Source: Bdellovibrionales bacterium
Lineage (GTDB): Bacteria; Bdellovibrionota; UBA1018; CAIPTA01
Length of the DNA: 11,683 bases
Reading direction: 5' to 3'
Assembly (NCBI GenBank): GCA_021730855.1
Contig: JAKFYM010000399.1
Location: 1-11,683 of the forward strand
Each line of letters starts with the position of its first letter. The stretch's first letter is position 1. The position numbers were made by a program, and so were the translations under genes. Below are positions 4,939 to 11,683 of this stretch, one piece after another. The notes below the pieces were generated by a model. It did no database searches. It saw only the letters and a list, made by a program, of their open reading frames with translations, and was not told the origin of the DNA.

Positions 4939-6708
4939 ATGCTCAAACACCTGCGCATCCAGAACTTCGCGATCATCGACGCGGTGGAAATCGCCTTTGG
5001 CAATCATTTAAATATCATTTCCGGGGAAACCGGAGCGGGAAAATCCATCCTGATGGACGCCCTCGTGCTGATCCTCGGGGGCCGCGCGTCTTCCGATCTC
5101 ATTCGCCGCGGCTTTGATGAGGCCACGGTAGAGGCGTTGTTTGAAATCTCTGGCGACAAGGAAATTCTCGCCGCTCTAGACTTACATGGCCTCCCCTCCG
5201 AAGAGGGCGAGCTCATCGTCCGCCGTATCGTGCACCGCTCGGGTAAGAACCGCATCTTCGTGAATGGCAACATGGTGAACATCACCACCCTGCAATCCAT
5301 CACCACCAGCCTTGTGGATCTTTGCTCCCAGCACGACCAGCAACTCCTCGCGCGGCCCGAGGAGCAGCTGCTCTGGATTGACCGCTTCGGCGAGCTAGAG
5401 GCGGAGCGGGCGGAGGTTCGTAAGCTCTTTGCTCATTGGAAAGAAAAACGCGAAGCCCTCAGCGCGCTCTCCACCGATTCTGCCCAGCGGACCCAGCGCC
5501 TTGATTTTCTGCGCTTTCAAATCCACGAGCTCGAGGAAGCGCAGCTTGCTTCTCCCACCGAGGACCAAGAGCTAGAACAGGAATTGAAAGTTTTGGGAAA
5601 TGCCGAAACTCTTTTTGCCTTCACCGCGGAAGCAGAGGGAGTGATTCATGGCACCTCCGACGAAAATCCCAGCCCGCCCCTGCTCGACAGCGTGGGCATG
5701 CTGCTCAACAAAGCGCGGCAGCTCGCGAATACTGATCCCAAACTAGCCGAGGCCGTGGAGTATTTGAATGCCTTGAAAGTGCATACCGAAGAGCTCGCGA
5801 TTTTCCTGCGCGGCTATTCGCAGGGCGTGGCTCGCGATGAAAGCCGCCTAGAAGAGCTGAACGCACGCCTAGCCTTGCTCACCAAACTCAAGCGCAAATA
5901 TGGCCCCGCCCTCGCCGACACCATTCAGCACTTCGAGCAATTCCAAAAGGAACTCGCGTTGCTAGAAAATCACGACTCGTCCCTTTCGGAAGCCCAAGCT
6001 GCCGTGGAGCAGTCGCTCAATGCGCTCGTGCGCGTGGCGAGCGTGCTTTCCCAAAGCCGTGGCCGCGCCGCTAAAAGTTTTGCCAAGGCGGTGGTGGTGG
6101 AGCTCGCCGATCTGCATATGGACCGCGCTCGTTTCCAAACCACCCTGCTTCCGCTCGAGGAGCCGATCGCTTCGGGCCTCGATAGCGCCCGCTTCGACAT
6201 TGCCGCGAACCCTGGAGAGCCTATGGGTCCGCTCAATAAAATAGCGTCGGGGGGCGAACTCTCGCGCATCATGCTGGCCATGCACAATGTGGTCTCGAGC
6301 CGCGGCAATGTGGGCGTGTATTTGTTCGACGAAGTGGACACCGGCATCGGAGGCAAAACCGCTGTGACCGTGGGGGCCAAGCTGCAGAAAGTGGCGCTGA
6401 ACAACCAGGTGATTTGCATCACCCACCTCCCGCAGGTGGCGGCTTTTGCCGATCGGCATTTTCATGTGGAAAAAACGGTGCAGCGCCAAGGAGGCGAAGA
6501 GCGCACCGTCTGCCGCGTGATCCGCCTCTCCGAGCCAGAGCGCGAGCTGGAACTGGCCCGCATGCTAGGGGGTTTGGGCAACGACAAAGCCGCCCTGGCC
6601 AATGCACGTGCCATGCTGGAAAAGGCGCGCCTTACGCTGCCGAAGAAGGCCGAGAAAAAGCCACTCAAAGCCCAAGAACCTAAAAAAGAAAATCGCAAAG
6701 AGCGCTAA
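4939..6708 (+). CDS. recN: DNA repair protein RecN (SMC-like ATPase)
   Basis: SMC-like ATPase that acts early in recombinational repair of double-strand breaks, gathering DNA ends. 589 residues, slightly longer than the E. coli protein (553). Seen: N-terminal HLRIQNFAIID, Walker A GETGAGKS (residues 29-36), Q-loop region CSQHDQQLL, a central charged coiled-coil region (about 150-370), ABC signature SGGELSR (437-443), Walker B VYLFDEVDTG (460-469) and H-loop THLPQVAAFAD with His496. All ATPase residues are present, so it should be functional. The last 25 residues or so are a lysine-rich tail (KKAEKKPLKAQEPKKE), which may contact DNA or just be disordered. GGAG lies 5 nt before the ATG. The stop TAA directly abuts the ATG of the flippase gene, so the repair gene and the glycan genes are probably co-transcribed. 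Confidence 0.97.
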   Translation: MLKHLRIQNFAIIDAVEIAFGNHLNIISGETGAGKSILMDALVLILGGRASSDLIRRGFDEATVEALFEISGDKEILAALDLHGLPSEEGELIVRRIVHRSGKNRIFVNGNMVNITTLQSITTSLVDLCSQHDQQLLARPEEQLLWIDRFGELEAERAEVRKLFAHWKEKREALSALSTDSAQRTQRLDFLRFQIHELEEAQLASPTEDQELEQELKVLGNAETLFAFTAEAEGVIHGTSDENPSPPLLDSVGMLLNKARQLANTDPKLAEAVEYLNALKVHTEELAIFLRGYSQGVARDESRLEELNARLALLTKLKRKYGPALADTIQHFEQFQKELALLENHDSSLSEAQAAVEQSLNALVRVASVLSQSRGRAAKSFAKAVVVELADLHMDRARFQTTLLPLEEPIASGLDSARFDIAANPGEPMGPLNKIASGGELSRIMLAMHNVVSSRGNVGVYLFDEVDTGIGGKTAVTVGAKLQKVALNNQVICITHLPQVAAFADRHFHVEKTVQRQGGEERTVCRVIRLSEPERELELARMLGGLGNDKAALANARAMLEKARLTLPKKAEKKPLKAQEPKKENRKER

Positions 6709-8052
6709 ATGGCAAGCTTCTCCCAGCCCGCGCTGAAGATCTTCGCCTCTGGCGGATTCCTCAGTGGCGTGCGCCTGCTCTGCGGCCTGGCGCGGGTGAA
6801 AATCCTGGCGCTCTTTCTCGGCCCCGAAGGCATGGGGATTCTCTCGCAGGCCAATAATTTTTTTCTCTGGAGCGTGGCTTTGGCCTCGCTCTCCCTCTCC
6901 GCGGGCGTGATCAATCGCCTGCGCGAGCCGGGCCGCCAGGGCAATGCCGCGCTCACGCGGGCTACCTTGGGCACCTCTTTTCTGCTCATCCTGGGCACCA
7001 CTTTTCTTTTGCTGACCCTCTTCCTGCTGGCCCAAACATTTTTTCTTCACGAGCTCTTTCACGACTATCTCTCGCTCACGCTACTACTGCCTGTTCTTTT
7101 GGCGATCCCGATCGGCGCAGCTACGCAAGGCTATATCCAAGGCCTCTTTTTTGCGTATGACCGCTATGGGCGTTATGTGGTGGCCACTTGTTTCGCCTGC
7201 CTCGTGGAAGTGCTGCTCTACTATTTTTTAGTGCAAAGAGCGGGGCTGCAGGGGGCCTTGCTAACCATCCTGCTCTTTCAATCCCTGCTGCTGCTTTCCT
7301 ATTTGCTGCAGCTGCGGCTGATCGGTCTCCAGCTCTCCAGCCTTTTCCCCTTCCATTGGGATCGGGAGGAAGCCAAGTTCCTCCTCCGGTTCTCCGCCCT
7401 CATGACCTATACCGCCTCGATGTCCTACGGAGTGGTGCTCTTCCTGCGCGGCCAAGTGCTGCAGTCGGCGGGCGCCGCGGCCAATGGCATCCTCCAAGTG
7501 CCCCTCGCCCTCTCCGCCTATGGCATGCCCTTCCTCACCAATGGCATCTGGGGCTACCTGCACCCGCAGGCCAGTGGCACCCTCGATCCCGCCCGCCGCC
7601 AAACCATTTTACAAGAAACCCTGCGCATCGTGATCCCCGCGGCCGCGGCCTACGCGGTGGCCGCTATGTGCCTGGCCCCATTTTTTGTGCCGCTCTTCTA
7701 CACAAAGGATTTTTTGGCGGCAAACCTCCTCTTCCCCTGGCAGTTCAGCGCCGATTTCTTCCAGCTTTTGTTTTTTGCCCTCACCGTGTACGCGCTTTCC
7801 CTGGGCCACCTAAAACGCTATTTCTGGGGCTGGACGCTCTATTTCGGGCTCTATTTCTTCCTGACTCTTTGGTTCCTCCCCCTCTATGGCATTCGCGCCC
7901 TGCCGATGGCCAATCTCTGCGCCAGCGCGAGCGGCCTTTGTGCCCTGCTAATGGCGCGCGACTACCGCGGCTGGGGTAAACAAAACTTACTCTTTTTCTT
8001 GCTGGGCATGGCCGCCGTGGCCCTCACATTTTTCCTGCACACGGCACCGTAA
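6709..8052 (+). CDS. Wzx-type oligosaccharide flippase (polysaccharide biosynthesis protein)
   Basis: 447 residues, strongly hydrophobic, about 12 predicted membrane segments spread over the whole length, as in the MATE/MOP flippase superfamily. The N-terminus (SGVRLLCGLARVKILALFLGPEGMG) matches the start of O-antigen and enterobacterial common antigen translocases, where ARxKI.A..LGP.G.G is conserved in the first two helices. Expected role: moving an undecaprenyl-linked oligosaccharide from the cytoplasmic to the periplasmic face of the inner membrane. The start abuts the recN stop without a gap; a weak AGAG lies 6 nt upstream, so translation may depend on coupling. The aminotransferase, glycosyltransferase and methyltransferase genes that follow support a glycan role. 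Teichuronic-acid or exopolysaccharide export would be alternatives; the substrate cannot be read from the sequence. Confidence 0.85.
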   Translation: MASFSQPALKIFASGGFLSGVRLLCGLARVKILALFLGPEGMGILSQANNFFLWSVALASLSLSAGVINRLREPGRQGNAALTRATLGTSFLLILGTTFLLLTLFLLAQTFFLHELFHDYLSLTLLLPVLLAIPIGAATQGYIQGLFFAYDRYGRYVVATCFACLVEVLLYYFLVQRAGLQGALLTILLFQSLLLLSYLLQLRLIGLQLSSLFPFHWDREEAKFLLRFSALMTYTASMSYGVVLFLRGQVLQSAGAAANGILQVPLALSAYGMPFLTNGIWGYLHPQASGTLDPARRQTILQETLRIVIPAAAAYAVAAMCLAPFFVPLFYTKDFLAANLLFPWQFSADFFQLLFFALTVYALSLGHLKRYFWGWTLYFGLYFFLTLWFLPLYGIRALPMANLCASASGLCALLMARDYRGWGKQNLLFFLLGMAAVALTFFLHTAP

Positions 8053-8101
8053 GTGCTCTTTCCCGCTCCACCGAAATCACTCGGCCTGCTACCCTAGAAG
8101 A

Positions 8102-9295
8102 ATGGACACTCCTGCAATAGCCGGCGGACGCCCCGTCCGCGATACCTACCTTGTGTTTGGAAAACCCGACCTGCGCGAGCAGGACCTAGCCGAGGTGATG
8201 GCCTGCCTGCAAAGTGGCTGGGTGGGCACCGGGCCGCGGACCGCGAAGTTCCAGTCCCTGGTGAAAGAGTACGTGAACGCCAAGCACGCCCTCGCCGTGA
8301 ATTCCTGCACTGCTGGCTTGCACCTCTCCCTGATCGCCGCTGGCGTGGGACCAGGGGACGAAGTGATCACCACTCCCATGACCTTCGCGGCCACGGCCAA
8401 TGTGGTTCACCACGTGGGCGGGCGCCCTGTTTTTGTCGACTGCAAACGCAGCGATATGCTGATCGACCCCGCGCTGATCGAAGCCAAGATCACCAAACGC
8501 ACCAAGGTGATCCTGCCCGTGCACCTCGCGGGCCGCGCCTGTGATCTCGACTCCATCCACGCGATCGCGCGCAAGCATGGCCTAAAAGTGATTGAAGATG
8601 CCGCCCACGCCCTGGGCACGGAATACAAAGGCCAGCGCATCGGCGCGCTCTCTGATTTCACCGTCTTTAGTTTCTACGCCACCAAGAATCTCGTCACCGG
8701 CGAGGGCGGGATGGTGACGACCAACCACGAAGAGGGCCTAGCCAGGCTCGCGATCTACTCCCTGCACGGCATGAGCCGGGATGCCTGGAAGCGCTATGGA
8801 GACGCGGGCTTCAAGCACTACCTCGTGGAGGAAGCCGGTTTCAAATACAATATGACCGATATGCAATCCTCTCTGGGGCTCCACCAGATGGAGCGTTTCG
8901 CCGAATCGCAGCGAGCGCGCAAAGAAATCTGGCAGCGCTATATGGAGGAACTGCAGGATCTGCCGGCGGATCTTCCCGCCCCCGAAGATCCCGAGAGCCA
9001 GCATTCCTACCATCTCTTCACCCTGCTGCCGCGGCTGGAAGAGCTGAAGGTGGGGCGCGACCAGATCCTAGATGCGCTTCACAAGGAGAACATCGGCACC
9101 GGCGTGCACTATGTGGCCCTGCACCTCCACCCTTTTTATAGCCGCACCTATGGCTACCAGCGGGGCGACTATCCCAACGCCGAATTTATTTCGGACCGCA
9201 CCCTCTCGATCCCCATGGGCAGCAACCTCAGCGAGGCCGATGTGGGCCAAGTGATCGCCGCGCTGAAAAAAGTGTTTCGGTACTACCGCAAGTGA
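8102..9295 (+). CDS. DegT/DnrJ/EryC1/StrS-family sugar aminotransferase
   Basis: PLP-dependent transamination of a nucleotide-linked keto-sugar to an amino sugar, typically with glutamate as donor. 397 residues, full length. Seen: QSGWVGTGPRTAKFQ (37-51), the cofactor-phosphate region NSCTAGLHLSL (67-77), TTPMTFAATAN (90-100), DAAHALG (166-172, Asp166 contacting the PLP ring nitrogen) and SFYATKNLVTGEGG with the PLP Lys195. The overall pattern is close to ArnB, PseC or perosamine-synthase type enzymes acting at C4 of the sugar, but the exact sugar cannot be assigned. It starts 49 nt after the flippase and ends in a 4-nt GTGA overlap with the glycosyltransferase. No sugar 4,6-dehydratase is in the window, so the keto-sugar substrate must come from elsewhere. 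Confidence 0.9.
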   Translation: MDTPAIAGGRPVRDTYLVFGKPDLREQDLAEVMACLQSGWVGTGPRTAKFQSLVKEYVNAKHALAVNSCTAGLHLSLIAAGVGPGDEVITTPMTFAATANVVHHVGGRPVFVDCKRSDMLIDPALIEAKITKRTKVILPVHLAGRACDLDSIHAIARKHGLKVIEDAAHALGTEYKGQRIGALSDFTVFSFYATKNLVTGEGGMVTTNHEEGLARLAIYSLHGMSRDAWKRYGDAGFKHYLVEEAGFKYNMTDMQSSLGLHQMERFAESQRARKEIWQRYMEELQDLPADLPAPEDPESQHSYHLFTLLPRLEELKVGRDQILDALHKENIGTGVHYVALHLHPFYSRTYGYQRGDYPNAEFISDRTLSIPMGSNLSEADVGQVIAALKKVFRYYRK

Positions 9296-10467
9296 AGCCC
9301 TGGGTGACCCATGTGCTGGAGAAGTATGCCACCACCGGGGAGAACTACGTCTTCGAGCAGCTCCTGCTGCCCAAACGCCACGAAAGCTCGCTCGTGGCCG
9401 AGATCGACTTGGCCTCGGCCGTTCAGCCTCTGGCGCGCGAGCGGGTGCGCTCCTTTCGCGCCCAATACTCCTCTCCCTTTCTCGAAAAAGTGGTGCGGGG
9501 CCTGAGCACGCGGGTGCTAGAAGGGCCCTATCTCCAGGCCTTCAACCGCCTGATCCGCAAGGAGATGCACCAACGCAAAGCCCGGCTGCTGCACGCGCAT
9601 TTTGGCATGATGGGCTACAAATGCCTTGAGGCCGCTCAAGACGCCCCCATGGTAGTGACCTTCTACGGAGTGGACGTGAGTCATGGGGTGGTGAGCCCGT
9701 TCTGGCGCCCTCGTCTACAAAAAATGTTTCCCAAAGCCGCTAAGGTGATCGTGCTCTGTGAAGAGGCCGAGGAGCGGCTGGAGAAAATCGGCTGCCCGAA
9801 AGAGAAGATCCGTCTTTGGGACATCGGCATCCCACTCGCAGAATATCCTTACCGCGCGCCCCTCTTGAAAAAACCGGAAGAGGGCGTGCGCTTCCTGATC
9901 GTGGCGCGTTTCGTGGAGAAAAAGGGGCATGCTTTTCTGCTCCCGGCTTTTCGTCGTTTGGTGGATCGCCATCCGCAGAGCACGCTCACGCTCATGGGCA
10001 ATGGCCCGCTGAAGGCCGCGCTCCAGGAAAAGATCCGTGCCCTCGGCCTGGAGAAAAACGTGGAGCTGCTCGATACCCAGGGGCAGAAAGATTTTTTCCC
10101 GCGTTTCCAGAAAGCCCTGCGGGAGCATGATGTTTTTGTGCTGCCCTCGGTGGTGGCCAAGGATGGAGACGATGAAGGCGGACCGCCCGTGGTCATCACC
10201 AATGCAATGGCCGCAGGCCTGCCCGTGATCTCCACAAACGTGGGCGGAATTCCGCGTGCCATCGACGATGGCCTCTCTGGTCTGCTTACCAAGGCCGGTG
10301 ATGTGGAAGATCTTTTCCAGAAGCTGCTATGGGTGAGTGAACATTCCCAAGACTGGGCCAGGCTCAGCCAGGCTGCGAGGAAAAAAGTGGAAGACCGCTT
10401 TGCGCTCCAGCGCCAGATCGACCAGTTGGAAGGGATCTACGAGGAGGTCTTGTGGAAAAAGACCTAG
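9292..10467 (+). CDS. GT4-family (GT-B fold) glycosyltransferase
   Basis: 391 residues. Transfers a sugar from a nucleotide donor to a glycan or lipid-linked acceptor with retention of configuration, on the cytoplasmic side. Seen: an N-terminal half with HAHFG (101-105) and VVTFYGVDVS (121-130), as in colanic-acid-type GT4 enzymes; then the donor-binding half with IVARFVEKKGH (203-213), LTLMGNGPLK, FVLPSVVAKDGDDEGGPP (from about 281) and AMAAGLPVISTNVGG. The EX7E-type motif is unusual: Glu295 is present, but the position before AMA, normally Glu, is Asn304. GTG start, chosen because it overlaps the aminotransferase stop (GTGA) and gives an N-terminus that aligns with the start of the first Rossmann domain; no strong ribosome binding site, so translation is probably coupled. 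The 3' end overlaps the methyltransferase by 16 nt. Acceptor and donor unknown. Confidence 0.92.
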   Translation: MKPWVTHVLEKYATTGENYVFEQLLLPKRHESSLVAEIDLASAVQPLARERVRSFRAQYSSPFLEKVVRGLSTRVLEGPYLQAFNRLIRKEMHQRKARLLHAHFGMMGYKCLEAAQDAPMVVTFYGVDVSHGVVSPFWRPRLQKMFPKAAKVIVLCEEAEERLEKIGCPKEKIRLWDIGIPLAEYPYRAPLLKKPEEGVRFLIVARFVEKKGHAFLLPAFRRLVDRHPQSTLTLMGNGPLKAALQEKIRALGLEKNVELLDTQGQKDFFPRFQKALREHDVFVLPSVVAKDGDDEGGPPVVITNAMAAGLPVISTNVGGIPRAIDDGLSGLLTKAGDVEDLFQKLLWVSEHSQDWARLSQAARKKVEDRFALQRQIDQLEGIYEEVLWKKT

Positions 10468-11216
10468 AGCGGCTCGAATCCGTCTATCGGCCACGCACAA
10501 AAGCCGGGGAGTTCTGGGACCACCGCTCCTTTCACCCCTTGGTGGAGGATGTTTTCCTCCTCGAGCGGCAATTTCAGGAGCTAGTGCTCGAAACCGTGAG
10601 GCGCAAGCAGTGGAATCCCCAGGATCTATTCGTCTGCGAGCTTGGTTGCGGTTGGGGCCGTAATTTGAGTTTATTTACCGAACTGGGCATTCCCTGCAAC
10701 CAAATCGTGGGCGTGGAATTCCTCGAGCATTTTATCGCCACAGCAAAAAAGCTCCAGCCAGCCCTCGACATTCGCCGTCGCGATGCCCGCGAAACCGGCC
10801 TGCCCGGCGCCAGCCAGGATCTGGTGCTGGTCCATACGGTGCTTTCGGCAGTGTTGGAGCCCCGCTTGCAGGCAGACCTGATCCAGGAAGCGCTTCGCCT
10901 CCTCAAGCCAGGTGGACTGCTGGTGATCCTCGACCTTCTGCCTGGCTATGCCATGAAATTTGCCGAAGATGCCCAGGGGAAAACGGTTCCCTTCCTCAAG
11001 CCCGTGGCGATCGCGCCTCTCTTCCAAGCCCTCGGCGGCCAAGGCCGGATCTTCTACCAAAGCAGCCTAGGCCTGCGCCCGCGGCTGCGCGGCCTCTTTT
11101 TCCGTCGTCTCCACAGGCTCCTGCGCGCGCCGAAAGCAAGGCGCCTCATGGCGGAGCTTGCCTCCTGCTTGCCCTTTGCTTCCACGCACCGCTTTTTCGC
11201 CTGGGAAAAGCGCTAG
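10452..11216 (+). CDS. Class I SAM-dependent methyltransferase
   Basis: 254 residues. Seen: SAM-binding motif I VCELGCGWGRNLSLF (61-75), an acidic residue at the end of strand 2 (Glu89 in GVEFLEHF), a motif II region SQDLVLVHTVLSAV (121-134) and LLKPGGLLVILD (150-161). This is the Methyltransf_11-type Rossmann core. The C-terminal third is arginine-rich (LRPRLRGLFFRRLHRLLR), possibly for membrane or nucleic-acid contact. GTG start with an excellent AGGAGG site (10442-10447) 4 nt upstream, inside the end of the glycosyltransferase gene. The context suggests methylation of a sugar or of the growing glycan end. A small-molecule or quinone substrate is possible; the motifs do not decide. Confidence 0.85.
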   Translation: MEKDLERLESVYRPRTKAGEFWDHRSFHPLVEDVFLLERQFQELVLETVRRKQWNPQDLFVCELGCGWGRNLSLFTELGIPCNQIVGVEFLEHFIATAKKLQPALDIRRRDARETGLPGASQDLVLVHTVLSAVLEPRLQADLIQEALRLLKPGGLLVILDLLPGYAMKFAEDAQGKTVPFLKPVAIAPLFQALGGQGRIFYQSSLGLRPRLRGLFFRRLHRLLRAPKARRLMAELASCLPFASTHRFFAWEKR

Positions 11217-11240
11217 CCACGGGCTACATTCGCGCCTCGC

Positions 11241-11683
11241 ATGAGCGCTCCCTTTTCCCACGTCTATGTGCATTTGCCTTTTTGCGAGGTGATCTGCCAC
11301 TATTGCGATTTCTATACGGCGCGGGCCAAAGACGCCCGCCACGAGGAATTTTTTTCCGCCCTAGAAAAAGAAGCCAAACAAAATTTATCTTTGCTCGCGC
11401 CCAAAATCACCGCCCTCTATTTTGGCGGAGGCACCCCCAGCGTTTCCCCCCCGCACTTATTGCACTCTTTCCTCGATCTCTTTCGCCCTTATTTCAGCTC
11501 GGAAACAGAAATCACCCTCGAAGCCAATCCGAGCAATATTAGCGCGGAAAATTTGCGCCTCTGGAAGGCTGCTGGAATCAATCGCCTCTCGCTAGGAATC
11601 CAAAGCCTGCACGACGAGCGCCTCAAGCGCCTGGGCCGCGTGCATTCCGCCTTCGATGCCCAGCGCGCCCTCGAGCTCTGCCT
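11241..11683 (+). CDS. hemW: HemW-like radical SAM protein (heme chaperone), 3' truncated
   Basis: 147 codons are visible before the window ends, of about 370-400 expected. Seen: YVHLPFCEVICHYCDFY, with the radical-SAM Cys cluster CX3CX2C (codons 16, 20, 23), then ALYFGGGTPS (SAM binding), ITLEANPSNIS and GINRLSLGIQSLHDERLKRLGR. The residues after the third Cys are Asp-Phe, as in HemW, and not Gly-Cys, as in the true anaerobic coproporphyrinogen dehydrogenase HemN, so HemW is the better call. HemW binds heme and is thought to deliver it to target proteins; it is often misannotated as coproporphyrinogen III oxidase. The ATG at 11241 lies 24 nt after the methyltransferase stop, so co-transcription is likely. 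Confidence 0.92.
   Translation, partial: MSAPFSHVYVHLPFCEVICHYCDFYTARAKDARHEEFFSALEKEAKQNLSLLAPKITALYFGGGTPSVSPPHLLHSFLDLFRPYFSSETEITLEANPSNISAENLRLWKAAGINRLSLGIQSLHDERLKRLGRVHSAFDAQRALELC

Noticed and set aside
5962..6489. A 175-codon minus-strand open frame inside recN
   Set aside because: Antisense to the ATPase core of recN, rich in His and Arg, no motif. The recN frame carries all expected catalytic residues.
7188..7979. A 263-codon open frame on the plus strand overlapping the flippase gene
   Set aside because: Rich in Pro, Ala, Arg and Ser with no recognisable motif; it is a frame shadow of the GC-rich flippase, whose own frame gives a coherent membrane protein.

Overview
The window reads as chromosomal DNA of a Gram-negative bacterium of moderately high GC. 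Hand counts give about 60% GC in 8401-8700 and about 49% in 2101-2400. Supporting signs are a malic enzyme fused to a phosphotransacetylase-like domain, an O-antigen-type flippase, secreted proteins with Sec signal peptides, and tightly packed genes with GTG starts. A lineage near the old deltaproteobacteria or Bdellovibrionota would fit, but that is a guess; nothing in the window fixes the taxon.

Layout. (1) 1-2027, plus strand: the 3' part of a MaeB-type malic enzyme, overlapping by 4 nt a complete ridA. (2) 2028-3897, minus strand: three small genes of one unrecognised paralogous family, lying between ridA (convergent) and nadK (divergent). Each encodes a signal peptide, two hydrophobic segments with one Cys each around a basic linker, and a C-terminal helical motif of about 36 residues (YG..xD[LI]Y..[IL]L...A..Y[LI]...F). 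The middle protein carries that motif twice as a 51-residue in-frame repeat. This block is poorer in GC than the rest. It also contains a 29-nt degenerate copy of the 3' end of ridA, placed 3' of the middle gene just as ridA lies 3' of the first gene. That suggests the array grew by tandem duplication of a unit 'ridA tail + convergent gene'. (3) 4049-11683, plus strand: a compact run that looks like one transcription unit: nadK, recN, a Wzx-type flippase, a DegT-family sugar aminotransferase, a GT4 glycosyltransferase, a class I SAM methyltransferase, and the 5' part of hemW, which runs off the end.

How the genes work together. MaeB makes pyruvate and NADPH, NadK supplies NADP(H), and RidA clears reactive enamine/imine products of PLP enzymes; all are housekeeping. 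RecN serves double-strand break repair. The flippase, aminotransferase, glycosyltransferase and methyltransferase form a small surface-glycan module: an amino sugar is made, added to a lipid-linked glycan, possibly methylated, and the product flipped across the inner membrane. No initiating transferase, polymerase or sugar dehydratase is visible, so the module must rely on genes elsewhere.

The part most likely to be undescribed is the three-gene secreted or membrane family at 2089-3897.
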